Shown here: positions 10,931-22,134 of the stretch, piece by piece
Numbering within the stretch: position 1 is the stretch's first letter
Layout: each line of letters opens with the position of its first letter
Assembly: GCA_025529335.1 (NCBI GenBank)
Contig: JAMYHX010000139.1
Span: 1-64,000 of the forward strand
Direction of reading: 5' to 3'
Source of the DNA: Rhizopus sp. PT2906
Lineage: Eukaryota; Mucoromycota; Mucoromycetes; Mucorales; Rhizopodaceae
Length of the DNA: 64,000 nucleotides
The notes under the pieces: model-generated
The model's database searches: none
The model's input: the letters and a program-made list of their open reading frames with translations, nothing else
What the model was told of the DNA's origin: nothing
Made by a program: the position numbers and the translations under genes

Positions 10931-13321
10931 TTACTCTGCATCTTCATCTTCATCTTCTAAACCAGCGTCTTCATCATCTTCATCGGCTTCGTTTACTTCA
11001 CGATCAATTAAAGGTTTGATCAAACGGTTGAAGTAAGGATGAGGTCCTTGAGGGTTGGATCTCTTTACTTGATCAAAGTAATGAACATATACATTTCCAT
11101 CAGCACGGCCTAAGGGACTGTTGACGATGTAGTCGCTCAAGTTGAATGCATCAACAAGAGGGATAGCTTGGTCTCTTACTGCTTTACAAAGATCATTTGT
11201 GAAGGAACGAATGGATTCCATTTGCTTTGGTGAGAAATATTCATATTGCAAGAAGGCTCCAGCATTCTCTTCAATGGTGTAAAGACCGTAAAGAAGACAG
11301 ACGTCCAGCAAGGCTGCCTTGAGATTACCTTCAACCTTGGAGACACCATCAAGGAAACGGTTGAATAAGTAGCCATAGGAATGTAACTTTGCAGCGTACA
11401 GTCTTGATTGAGAGCATTGTTCATAAGCATCATCAACGCTTAATCCTTGTTTGATACATCCTTCAAATTCAAGAGCAGCGTTTCTGACTACATTAGCACA
11501 AACAACCTGCCAGCCTTCAAGAATGACCTTGGGATCTAAGAGGGCATCTGCATTTGCAGCGTTACAACGCTTTCCAATTAATGCATCAAGGTTATTCAAG
11601 TAGTCCACACCTGGAGAGAGTTTCTTTCCTTTGACAGCCTCGCGGAAGCTAGCGATAAGGTAACGACCCAATTGGAGTGTCAAAATGGTATTGTCACCTT
11701 CCCAAGTGCATTGCACAGCAAAATCTTGATACATGCCAGCCAAGCCAGTGTAAGCTGAGTATCCATGGCCACCGCATGCCTGTCTGCAGGCTTCGATCGT
11801 GCTAAGACAGTTCCATGTACAGAAAGCCTTTAAGCCAGCACTCGTAGCGTGGGTTTCTTTCAACATTTCAAGTACCTTTTCAAGGTCTGTATCACCTGGT
11901 TTTGCGTTTTCTAATCGATTCATCATCTTATTGTACATCTCTGTCATTTCAGAGCCTGTAAATAACATAGCAAAGGTTTGTGCAAGGAGGGGCATCAGAC
12001 GACGTTGATGGATTGGATAGTCGATCAGTTTAGTTTCAATCTTTGAATCCGAGTTGGAGAACTGACGACGAACGACAGCGTATCTTATGGCAATAGTTAA
12101 AGCTTTCTTGGAGACGTTACCACTATCAACAACCATAGCAACACGACCTTGAAGTAAAGCACCATAGGTCAATTGTTGCAATTTGGGTTCCTTGACTGTG
12201 CCCGTACGAGACACCTTGGTGTGTTTCATCAACATATAGCTGCGAGGGATGCGAACATGAGTAAATTGAATCCAACCGTTGTCAATGCCATCACGACCCA
12301 TTTTTTTGCCAATGTCACCAATGTTCACACCAGGCAAGAGATTATAGGTCTTGGGGTCTCGCAAGGGAACAACAAAGCACTTTGTTCCATAGTTTTTACC
12401 CTTTACGATTAGTTGTGCAAAGACAGCGGCATGAGTAGCACTATGGGCTGCACCACCAATCCACCACTATGAAAAGATTTAGGGAAAAGTGGAAAGGACA
12501 TGAACTTTTAAATATACCTTTGTGGCAGTAAGAGTAGGAGTATGAATGATGAATTGATCTGAGGCTTCATCAAAGGTAGCAGTAGTTTCTAAGCCAGGCA
12601 CATTTGAACCATGGCCAAGCTCGGTCATTGCAAAGCATCCTACCATGCCTGAAAGTGACAGAGCACCCTTTTGAAACCAGTATCCTAGTTGGCCTGAGGT
12701 GGCATTGCTTTGTAAAGCGCCAACGAATAAACCGTCTAGGATCCCATTCAATAACATGACATAATAATAAAAAAAGAGCTACTTACAATGAACACCGAAT
12801 CTTGTCCAAAAACCAGGGTCGATTAAGCTCACAATTTCCATTCTTTTCTTAAAGACATCGATAGGTTCATTGGACAAATGATGTACTAGGGAACGAAACT
12901 AATAGATAGGATGAGCTAAAAGTAACCGTCATACGTTGTATAAATACCTTTTCCATCGTTCTCTCACGTAATTCATCCTTGGTGATATCATGAATGTCAT
13001 CCATCTTGAATAAAGGATCTCGTTCAAATTCTTGCATGAAGCGTTCTTTGAGCTAATATCGTTTGTATTAGAAATTGATATATTGTTTCCAAATTGACAT
13101 ATTACCAGTGTACTCTTTTCTCCACCATCCAAAAGGTAAGTTAATTCACGAATGTTGAAAGAAGCCTTTGCTCTTTCTTCATTCATGCTTTCAACAGGAC
13201 TAGGCATGTATTAGGTCACTATCTTTGATAACAACAAGAGCACTTACTCGATAGCCTTTGCATAGACTTGCTCATCAGTCAAATGCTGCTTAACAGCAGC
13301 TAATCTTTGTTTAATAGGCAT
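10931..13321 (-). CDS. POX1: Acyl-CoA oxidase (peroxisomal beta-oxidation)
   Basis: Six exons on the minus strand: 13321-13248, 13199-13106, 13052-12948, 12898-12787, 12735-12518, 12466-10931; total 712 aa in exact phase. It catalyses the FAD-dependent first oxidation of acyl-CoA, giving trans-2-enoyl-CoA and H2O2. Seen: an N-terminal alpha-helical domain with WTRFGVH, the FAD/substrate block CFAMTELGHGSNVPGLETTA, WWIGGAAHSATHAAVFAQL, and the C-terminal ACOX region with ACGGHGYSAYTGL and TWEGDNTIL, which holds the catalytic Glu of the family. The length is normal for fungal Pox proteins. The C-terminus is a purely acidic tail (EDEDEDAE) and not a PTS1 tripeptide, so import would need a non-PTS1 route, as known for yeast Pox1. 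It sits about 4 kb from the peroxisomal-type Lon. Confidence 0.95.
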
Positions 13322-13872
13322 TAAAGTTTTTGTATTTTAAAAAAAAGAAAAGAAAATAATGGGACAATTGTCCTCTTCTTATATACAATCTCAATAATTT
13401 TTCACATGTCTACAAATTCATATACAGATTACCCCGCATTATGTCAATTTCATATCGTCAGTTACTCTCTCTTTCTCTCGATCTCCTTCGTTTTCCCCCT
13501 TCTATCTCTCCATGTTTTCTCATATTCCATTTTCTTATTATATATCAACTCATAAAGACGTGGTTTGTAAAGATGACGTTGTAATCTTTTTATACATCTC
13601 TGCTTGATAGCCTTTCTCGCTCTTTTTTTTTTCATATGGTTACACTTACTTGACCAGCTTCATCATGGGAATATGTGATCAACCATCTTATTTAACAATA
13701 TTTGTATATAAACCGAAAATATTTCCCTTTGTGATGTTTATATAGACTTGATGTAAAACTCCTTTACAGTATAGACTTTTTATGTATTCTGCAATATGTA
13801 ATATATGGCGCATATTTATACATTTATTTATATGCTTGCTATTTTTCACATGTCAGCGTAATGTAGTACATC
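13322..13872. other. Acyl-CoA oxidase promoter / UBX gene 3' region
   Basis: The region is AT-rich with pyrimidine tracts near 13460-13560 that could belong to the oxidase promoter. No coding sequence was seen. Confidence 0.45.
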
Positions 13873-15685
13873 CTAAGCAGTAGTCAATAAGCAATTGATG
13901 GCTGCATTGGATAGTCCAGCATCTGCAATAGATTGATCAACTATATCAATAAGCTGTGTACGATTAAAGACGAGCTAAACAAAAAGAAAAAAATGTGTGA
14001 GTGGGCATTACAAAGGGACCTTTATTTACCTCAAAGTGTTGATTTTCTGCTTCAGGGATTTCGGCTTTAATGAATTCAAACAAATATCTAACTGGATCTG
14101 ATTTTTTGAATCTTCTTACTATTCTATTACCATTTCCCATTCTTATCTGTATACGTGTCGTATCTTCTCCTCCCGCTTCTTCTCTTTTAATCGGCTTTAT
14201 GCTATCAAAAACGGACTCTTCTTCTTTTTCAACTGGCTCTTCGTTATCATTTGTTAATGATGATGACGATGATGACGTATTATTTAATGAGGCTGCAATA
14301 GCTGCATTCAATTGTTCTTCTTCACTCATATCAGTCAAATTCTGGATTATTGTTAATCTCTATTTATATCTCTTTCTTTCTTTTCTTTTCTTTTTTTTAC
14401 CTTTGTTTCCTTGGCTAATTTAGGTCGTTTCATTGTTGCCTTTTCTTCTGCTGCTGCACAACCTTCAAGAAATTCGGTAACTGTACATGATCAAGTTGAG
14501 TTAACTCGTCATTTACAATCCTTTATTCATTTACCTTCCATCACAAAGTCTGTCGGACTCAATGACTTTTCCCAAACTTTTACTCTTTCGCCAGTACGCG
14601 GGTCGATGATTGCAATATGAGGATATCTTCTTAGTGAATAATATGTGCAATATCTTCTACCATCCGGACTTTCATGTCCAAACTAAAGTCATTGTTTTAG
14701 TCACTCTATCCTAGAATACAGAATATATATTCTCTTTCTTACTTGAAGAAAAATAAACCATTGCCTAATTATATCTTTGACAAATCCATCACTCCATAAA
14801 TCACGGTTGAGCACTTGACATGAAAATTCGCTTGGGTTTTGTATATTAACCATTATCCATTTGTCATTTTCTTTGGCTGTCTCTCGAGCCTATATATTCA
14901 CCATGAATATTATCATGACGCACAGTCATATACACTTACTTGCTCAAAAGAGCCACGAAACATAATATCAAATGGCGGTCTGAATAAATCGGCTAATCTT
15001 CTAGCTTTAGAATGGCTTGAACTGTTGGCTGTTTCAGAAGGTGAAACGCTCCTAGGGCTGTGATCTAATGCATTCATTATTAATGATGACCGTTCTCTGA
15101 AAGCAGTCATGTTCTCTCTCTCTCTTACCATCATCCTCTGCTATATCAAACACGTTCACAATAGATCCTGTTGTTGAATCACCTTGATTAAATATCGATG
15201 GACGACTAATACCATCTATGAGAATGGAAGTGGTTTAGTATCCTGCAAAATAACAATCTAGACTCACCCACTTCTTTCTCTGCTGCTACTTGACCAAGTA
15301 ATACTAGGATCAAATAAACCAGCGTCTCCTGCAAGGATATCACGCTTAGGTGCAATGGGTGCTCTCACTTCTTGAGATTCTTGTAATCGTCTTGCTAGTT
15401 CTTCGTCAGCCAAGATTTGATCGTCACTTATTTCAACATGTTCTGGTTCTCTACTTGATGTCGCAGTATCATGAGCGCTTGTGTTGACAGCTGCACCACC
15501 ATTTTCTAAGAAAAGGGTAACTGCTGTTTGAACATTACCATCGGCTATCTTTTCATTATTTATTAAATAAGCAAACCCAGACTAGAGAATAATCTACACT
15601 TTTATACCTCCAAGAATTGATTAGCTACTTCAACAGAAGCACCTGTGATATCGCAAAAGCTTAATATATCTTGTTCATTTGCCAT
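13873..15685 (-). CDS. UBA-UAS-UIM-UBX protein, Cdc48/p97 adaptor (UBXN7/Ubx5-like)
   Basis: Nine exons: 15685-15608, 15581-15268, 15205-15129, 15094-14940, 14889-14743, 14682-14535, 14480-14401, 14341-14030, 13974-13873; total 470 aa. The N-terminus (ILSFCDITGASVEVANQFLE...DGNVQTAVTLFLENGG) is a UBA domain. Next is a UAS thioredoxin-like domain (ADLFRPPFDIMF, WLMVNIQNPSEFSCQVLNRD, YYSLRRYPHIAIIDPRTGE). Then comes a ubiquitin-interacting motif (SEEEQLNAAIAASL) and a C-terminal UBX domain (TTRIQIRMGNGNRIVRRF ... LIDIVDQSIADAGLSNAAI). This order is that of UBXN7/Ubx5, which links ubiquitylated substrates and cullin ligases to the Cdc48/p97 segregase. The exon 3/4 junction uses an AG two bases past a nearer AG, chosen by phase. 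Confidence 0.9.
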
Positions 15686-15957
15686 TTTAACTTTTGCGTA
15701 TGCGTATTTTTTTAAAAAAAGAAAAAAAAAAAAAAAAAAAGAGAAAAAAACAGACACGTACTGCCTTTTTCGCTCCTTTAAAAATATTTACGCATAAAAC
15801 AAATAAAAAGGATGAGGACATTCTGTGTAAAAGGACAGTTTACTTTATCATTTAGAATAAAATTGAGTAAATATTTATAGATAAATAATATTGACAACAG
15901 ATCATAAAACATATGGATCAAATTTAAACAATACACTTTATTTCATTAAAAATATAT

Positions 15958-16935
15958 TTAAGCAAAGAAAAACTGTGGACCTTGTCCTTGAGGACCATGA
16001 TGGTGACCATAGTGATGATAATGCTTCATAAACTTCTTCATAAGCTTCATTCTCTTCTTAGGATCAAAATCATGAGCAAAGCCTTGCGGGTCTTCAAAAG
16101 GTCCAAAACGGGAATGAGGACTAGGGAAAGGGCCTCTATGACGTCCAAAACGAGCATCAGGACCAGAGAAAGGGCCACTATGATGTCCAAAGTGACCTGC
16201 AGGATCAAAGAAGGGACCACCATGATGTCTAAAGCGATCACCCTTGAAATGATGGTGAGGATGATGATGATGATGAGAGTGTCTTTTGTCTTGAGCAAAT
16301 TCATCCTCGCTGCTATCGTCTGAGGAACTGGATGAGCTAGAGGAGCCTTCGAGAGGTAAGTCGTCTACTTTTTCAGCAATTGGTGATTCTTCTTCTTCAC
16401 TTCTTTGACCATGACGGCGGTGACGACGATGAGAATGACAATGGTGACGTCCAAGGCGATGAACATGCATTCCTTTATATTTTTTTCCACCAGTAGCCAT
16501 TTTTGCAAGCTTTTTCAATTCGCGGTCAAAGTTTTCTTCAGGAGACATTGCCATATAAGTAGCCAAAACACCTACCCATCTGGAAGCAAAGTGGTCAAGC
16601 GGTTGGTGTTGCTTGACGAATGATGCCAACTTTTCAAATGCACAGGTCACCAAAAGAGGTTCAGCAGCCTCGGGCACACTGCTGAAACGTAATCCGTCGT
16701 AGGGCGCCTTTACCTCGTCCATCAAGTGACTAAGCTCTGTTTGATTTGAAACAGTAGCAGTTGCATTCGTTACAGGATGACGGTAATAAAGAACTAAAGA
16801 GTCTGTGTTAGGCGGAGCCTGAGGGATAGATAATTGAAGGATAGTTACGAGATTATCCCAAGTGAGCTTTTCAGGTACCAATTGAACACGATGAACTTGT
16901 TTGTCAGCAAAAGAGACAAAGATGTTTAAGGCCAT
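15958..16935 (-). CDS. Histidine-rich protein with PB1-like N-terminus and FGxHxGPF repeats
   Basis: A single-exon gene of 325 aa, function not recognised. Residues 1-90 look like a PB1/ubiquitin-like fold (IFVSFADKQVHRVQLV, LVLYYRHPVTNATATVSN, ELSHLMDEV). A helical segment (about 90-150) follows, then a basic His/Arg stretch (HRLGRHHCHSHRRHRRHGQR). Next are a Ser run followed by acidic residues (SSSSSSSSDDSSEDE) and a His block (HSHHHHHPHHHF). Four degenerate repeats follow around the pattern G-H-F-G-H-H-S-G-P-F-S-G-P-D (near residues 235-285), and a basic/His tail closes the protein. The His density suggests metal binding or condensate formation; this is inference. The codon frame is open throughout, with no intron. 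Confidence 0.75.
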   Translation of the reverse strand: MALNIFVSFADKQVHRVQLVPEKLTWDNLVTILQLSIPQAPPNTDSLVLYYRHPVTNATATVSNQTELSHLMDEVKAPYDGLRFSSVPEAAEPLLVTCAFEKLASFVKQHQPLDHFASRWVGVLATYMAMSPEENFDRELKKLAKMATGGKKYKGMHVHRLGRHHCHSHRRHRRHGQRSEEEESPIAEKVDDLPLEGSSSSSSSSDDSSEDEFAQDKRHSHHHHHPHHHFKGDRFRHHGGPFFDPAGHFGHHSGPFSGPDARFGRHRGPFPSPHSRFGPFEDPQGFAHDFDPKKRMKLMKKFMKHYHHYGHHHGPQGQGPQFFFA

Positions 16936-17532
16936 TTTTAAATCAAGAAAAAAGATGTATATGAGATGAAGAACGATGAAAATGATTTCCTTTCTCTTTT
17001 ATACCTTTTTCTTGATCTGATTTCTCGCTGCGGTATAGCCAAGAAAGCTTGATATGCAATTTGAACCGAACGAGCGCACCCGCATTATTCAGTGTGAGGA
17101 GCGCCGAGTGACCGCACTTTTGATTGCATAAAAAAGAAAATGATTGGTCACTGTGACAAAAAAAGGCGCCGAAATCGGCACCTTACTATTTCCAAGTGTG
17201 GATTATGATTACTGGATCAATGATTTTTATTCATTTCTGACACTGATTTTATTGTTCATTTCATGATCTGGGTTATGATACTGTATTTACCATAAGAGGA
17301 TTATCTTGTCAGTTATTCCAAAGATATATACCAATACATTAGGGAAAGAATGCTTTATATTATCACAATTGCCATGTAATAATATATCAGCCATTGATCC
17401 TTCAGGGAAGCTATAAAATACCTTAGTAAATTATATCTCTCAAAAGTAAAAAAAAAAAATAACACAAATATTGACTTTATCGTGTAAAAAGTGGTTCATA
17501 TAAAGTAAAACCATAATTTATTCTAAAATATT
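16936..17532. other. Promoter of the His-rich gene / 3' region of MetRS
   Basis: No coding sequence was seen. It contains a GC-rich patch near 17020-17120 unlike the AT-rich surroundings. The flanking genes are both on the minus strand. Confidence 0.4.
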
Positions 17533-19607
17533 TCAATTTTCCTTTATGCTCGCTTTAATGCGAGGGAATAGAACGCCGCCCATTTCACCCAAAGGCCTCT
17601 CCTTCTCCACTAATTTCTTTGCGTCTTTAAAGTATCGCTCCTCATGAGAAACCCCTAAGCCAGTTAGTAGCTCATTCATCTTTGTAGGCATAACAGGTTG
17701 TAGAAGAATTCCTGCAATACGACATGTCTCTAAGGAATACCATAAAACTGTATCAAGTTTATCTTTTTCTTCAGGTTTCTTTGCCAGGTTCCAAGGCTCA
17801 GCGCGAGTAAAGTATTTGTTTGCCTTTAACAGAGTTAAGAATGATATTTTAGTCTTTTTTTGATTGTGATTTACCTGTGATAGAAGATCGACGATTAAAG
17901 ACAGTGCTCTTCCAAACTGTCGTTCTTCAAAGGCTTCGTGGTATTTATCTATATTATTGAATGATTATCAGTAATTAAGTCATAAAAAAAAATTCTTTAT
18001 ACCTGCTACTTCCAATAGCATATGGTGCAGTGTTTCATCTCCAATGTCAATGTCCTTTCTTGTAGGTATTATTCGACTGGGAAGTAGAGCTCTACCTGTC
18101 GCTCGACTTAATAAGTTACCAAACTGACCGGCGAGTTCCTTTGAATAAAGTTGTGCAATCATTGCCTCGGAATAATCTGCACAAGGCATGAGTGGATTTT
18201 TATAGAACGCTATTTCTCTATACCTGCATCGTCTGCCATGCCACCATTATGGACAAGGTAGAAGCGAACAGGGTCAACGCCATAACGGTCAATGACCTCA
18301 AAAGGATCTGCAACGTTTCCTCTACTCTTTGACATCTTTTGTTTATTCATCGTCCAATGGCCATGTACAAGGATTTGTTTGGGTAAAGGTAAACCAGCTG
18401 CCATCAGGAAGGCAGGCCAAAAGATGGCATGAAATCTAAAGTCGTAGTGAATATCTAGGCTAATTTATTATTATGTACTCTACCTTACAATATCCTTTCC
18501 AACAACCTGTACGTCAGGAGGAAAGGCATCCTTTAAGGGTGCATCCTTTTTCCAAGGATATCCAGTCGCAGTAAGATAGTTTGTTAAAGCATCTAACCAA
18601 ACATAGATTGTATGCTCTGGATCATTTGGCACCTGTATTCCCCAGTTCAACCGTGCTCGTAAGCGAGATACAGATAAGTCAGCGAGTCCAGCCCGTATCC
18701 AAGAAAGAACTTCGTTTTTCCTATTCTGAGGCACAATGGCTTTCGGATTGTCATCGATCCATTTGAGCAAATCCTTTTCGAATGCAGAAAGTTTAAACTT
18801 GTAGTTTTCTTCAGATGTCCACTCCACACGCTGCCCTGATTCTTTAGATACCATGATTTTTTCCCCTGTCTTTTCGTCTGTCACTTCTTCAACCTGAGCA
18901 GATGCGTAAAATGCTTCATCAGATACCGCGTACCATCCTTCATGTTTTCCCTTGTAAATGTAACCGTTCTTTAAAAGCGTGTTCTATTAAAGTATATAAG
19001 ACAAGTTTTCTTTTTTCGAGATTCTAATTAATATATGTATATACCCATAGTTCATTGACAGCAGTTGCATGATCTTTGCTTGTTGTTCGTTGGAAACTCG
19101 TATACTGAATGTTGGCTGCTTCACACAATTTCTATGTGTATAAAGGTCAGGTTGTGATATCTCTCTTTTTCAATTCTAAGCGTACCTTGAAGCTGTCAGA
19201 TACTTTATTACAAAAGTCCAATGGCTCCATACCATTCTTTTCTGCAGCTTGTTGAATCTAAAGAAGGAGTGAGTCAAAGGGAACTGTGGTACTTTTAAAA
19301 CTACCTTCAAACCGTGTTCGTCAGTTCCAGTTGACAGAATAGCCTCTTTTCCATGTAATATATAATATCTGCGAAGCGTATCAGCCAATACAGTTGAATA
19401 AAGGTGACCAATATGAGGAACTGGGCAAATGAAGCAACCCATGTTAATGATCCAATAACTTTATGCATGGTAGATCACCTTACCTGCATTCACATAGTAA
19501 ATAGGTGTGGTAACATATGCTTTTGTATGAGAGTGACGCTGATATAGTTTAGAGCTAAAAAGAAGGTTTGTCCTTTTGGAAGCAACTCCAAGCCGTAAGG
19601 TGCGCAT
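17533..19607 (-). CDS. MSM1: Mitochondrial methionyl-tRNA synthetase
   Basis: Nine exons: 19607-19484, 19420-19305, 19257-19186, 19131-19045, 18983-18484, 18435-18224, 18176-18003, 17948-17875, 17823-17533; total 549 aa. It charges mitochondrial initiator and elongator tRNA(Met). The chosen start gives a classic mitochondrial presequence (MRTLRLGVASKRTNLLFSSK, Arg-rich, no acidic residue) right before AYVTTPIYYVNAG. Class I motifs: PHIGHLYS (HIGH box) and KMSKSRGN (KMSKS). Other conserved blocks are STGTDEHGLK, YVWLDALTNYLTATGYP and DIVRFHAIFWPAFLMAA. There is no C-terminal tRNA-binding extension, as expected for the organellar enzyme. It is divergent from the RasGEF-like gene, with a 364-bp shared promoter region. 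Confidence 0.94.
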
Positions 19608-19971
19608 AAGGAAAGACCGTTTTGAAGATAAAATGAAATCAAACAGGGAAGAGGCTGATATTCAAATTTTGTTGTCACTCTTTTTTTTTTTTTTGGTCTG
19701 TCAAAAAAACGTCTGTCATGCTCAACAAGTATAAACTTTGGCTTGTGGGGTTTCTTAAAGCAGTTTAAGCAGGGAAAGAGAAACAATTTTGATTATAATA
19801 AATGGTGTTCATTTTTTAACATTTTTTTTTTTGACAGTTATTAGATTAATGTATTTATTTGTTTATTTATTTTTTTTAAAAAAAACAAACATCACACTTT
19901 ATCCTTGTTAAACATTTCTTTTTCTTTCTTTCTCTCACTTTCTCCTTTCCCGTTTTCTTTGTTCATTAATT
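19608..19971. promoter_or_regulatory. Shared divergent promoter region, MetRS (-) and RasGEF-like (+)
   Basis: 364 bp between two start codons on opposite strands. It contains several A/T homopolymers (T runs near 19681 and 19826) and a CT-rich run immediately before the plus-strand start, typical of this genome's promoters. No TATA box is clear. Confidence 0.4.
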
Positions 19972-22035
19972 ATGTCAGCTACTTTAAGCAGATTACCCTT
20001 GATTCCCTTATCTCCACTTGTTCAAACATCGATTGACTCTGCCAAATATCTTGCAGCAATCACTCAAAACTTATCTGAACATCCTGATGACACTAGGCTT
20101 CAGAAGCATTTATCCTCAACCAGAGAAAAGTTAGATCAAATCACCAAACACACCCAAACGATTCAAGTGAGCTTCCTTACTCAATTTAGTACACAAGAGA
20201 TTGCACAAGAGATTGCCTATATTAATTCTCAGCTCTTTCAGCTGGTCGTGCTTGATTCTACGTGGATAGCCAACTATGATAAACGAGTGAACGTGATACC
20301 AATGTTGGATTTTCACAGATATTTGTCCCATGCATTTGCTCACGAAGTTATTTGCAGCTCCTCAAGAAGTGATGTAAACATAGTGGCTCATCTCATACAA
20401 ATTGCTACAACGCTTCTGTTTGTTTATCGTGACTTTTCTGGTTGTACAGCCATTCTCAAATGCTTACAGATGCCAGAAATACAACGAATTGAAAACGTCT
20501 GGAGTCAGTGCCCGCCCAAGATGATAAAGATGTTTAAAGAACTCCTACCTCTTATATCCCCAGATAATCAATATGAAGTCTACCGCCAGGCCTTATGGTC
20601 ATTAACACACACATTTCTCGATATACCTCCTATGCAATCCCGCATGGTTGCCATACCATTTATGCATGCTCACTTTCAGGTTATACAAACAATCCCATCA
20701 ACAGTCCAAGTATTGGAATTTTGCCAGCAGCTTACAAAAATAGACCCGAGCTTACTCGGACCCACAACCTCATCAGTAAAATTCACCCAGGATCTCAAAA
20801 GACCAAGTGTGGATCTCGAAAAGCTCCATACTAACCCGGCTGTTTATCATTGGCTCGTATCAAGAGCTTATTTAACCTATGCACAACTGCGATGTGAAAG
20901 TCTGCATGTCATACCTTTGACTGCAGGAGAAAGGTTACCTGAAATAGAAGAGGAGCATGATATGTACTGGAAGTTCTTCCGGTTGGAAGAAGAAGAAGAA
21001 GAAGAAAATGATGAAGCCTTGAAGGGTGTTGAAATGAAACTTATAAAGACTCAAGAGGATATTACAGATCAAGTACAAGTCCCTAGCAGTAGTGGCAGTA
21101 ATAATAAGGTTGACGACAGTCATAGCCACACTGCTGCTGCTGATGATGATGATGATGCTATGGAAATAGTGGATACAGAATCTTTGGTCATCGAAAGTAA
21201 TAAGTTTGAATCCACAAATGAGATTGATAAAGTTGATGAAAGCAACACCAGGACACAACAAGACAATCAAATAATTGCAACAAAGGAAATGGCTATACCA
21301 GATACTGCGTCACAAAACAACACAGAAGAGATAGAGACAACCTCAGATAAAGCGCAACAGGAAAGTTTACCTATAAAAGAGAACACCGTCACCAAAGAAG
21401 AAGAAGAAGAAGAAATAGCGCTCAAAGATGATGCGAGTTCAATCAGCTCTAATAAAAAGCCAGGGGATAGAGAAGATGCATATCATTCAGAAGAAAGCAT
21501 AAACAACACAAGCAAGCTAAGCTCCGAAGAATTCGAGTGCATAGATCAGTCTGCATCTAGCACAAACGGAATATCAACAGAATCAGACATCGTCGCTTTT
21601 GACAAGGATGATACAAATGACCAAAATTTAACAGCCTCTCATACAACGCCAGACCCTGCACCGACAACAACAACAACAACAACAGGTATTAGCCCAGAGG
21701 AAGATGAGAATGACGAAGAATGGACAGGATACCCCTATGACGATAGCGCAAAAGAACAAGATGACGAAGATGAAGAGTGGACTGGTTATCCTGTCTCGAC
21801 GCCAGATGAAGAAGAAGATGAAGAGGAAATTTGGAAAGGATATCCTGCTCCTGAACAGCATATTATAGAAGAATGCAATCCTTCGTTTGTGCCCTGGGAC
21901 AAAAGAGGACAGTTACAAGCTATTGGAAAAGCAGCGGCAAGACGCATGCAACATTCATTATCTAGTACAGCAATGACTGAAACTGCAAGAAAAAGACTAC
22001 CTTCTTCGTTTGGACAATCTTCCGCTTCTACTTGA
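19972..22035 (+). CDS. RasGEF (CDC25-type) domain-like protein with long acidic tail carrying W-x-GYP motifs
   Basis: A single-exon gene of 687 aa. Residues about 65-270 match the RasGEF fold pattern: FHRYLSHAFAHEVI, then NIVAHLIQIATTLLFVYRDF and GCTAILKCLQMPEIQRIENV, then YEVYRQALWSLTHTFLDIPP and IPFMHAHFQVIQ. In the family this domain ejects GDP from Ras-type GTPases. No REM (RasGEF-N) module is seen. After about residue 335 the protein is low-complexity and strongly acidic, with three short motifs near the end: EEWTGYPYDD, EEWTGYPVST and EIWKGYPAPE. A basic C-terminus (AAARRMQHSLSS) follows. I am fairly sure of the RasGEF-like fold but not of exchange activity or its target. Confidence 0.75.
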   Translation: MSATLSRLPLIPLSPLVQTSIDSAKYLAAITQNLSEHPDDTRLQKHLSSTREKLDQITKHTQTIQVSFLTQFSTQEIAQEIAYINSQLFQLVVLDSTWIANYDKRVNVIPMLDFHRYLSHAFAHEVICSSSRSDVNIVAHLIQIATTLLFVYRDFSGCTAILKCLQMPEIQRIENVWSQCPPKMIKMFKELLPLISPDNQYEVYRQALWSLTHTFLDIPPMQSRMVAIPFMHAHFQVIQTIPSTVQVLEFCQQLTKIDPSLLGPTTSSVKFTQDLKRPSVDLEKLHTNPAVYHWLVSRAYLTYAQLRCESLHVIPLTAGERLPEIEEEHDMYWKFFRLEEEEEEENDEALKGVEMKLIKTQEDITDQVQVPSSSGSNNKVDDSHSHTAAADDDDDAMEIVDTESLVIESNKFESTNEIDKVDESNTRTQQDNQIIATKEMAIPDTASQNNTEEIETTSDKAQQESLPIKENTVTKEEEEEEIALKDDASSISSNKKPGDREDAYHSEESINNTSKLSSEEFECIDQSASSTNGISTESDIVAFDKDDTNDQNLTASHTTPDPAPTTTTTTTGISPEEDENDEEWTGYPYDDSAKEQDDEDEEWTGYPVSTPDEEEDEEEIWKGYPAPEQHIIEECNPSFVPWDKRGQLQAIGKAAARRMQHSLSSTAMTETARKRLPSSFGQSSAST

Positions 22036-22134
22036 GTTTATTAAGGTTATTACATGTAAAGAAAAAAAAAAAGTAAAAACGTATTTACAAATGAAGTATG
22101 CAAAAAAACAGGGGGGATGGTATATGTATAGTGT

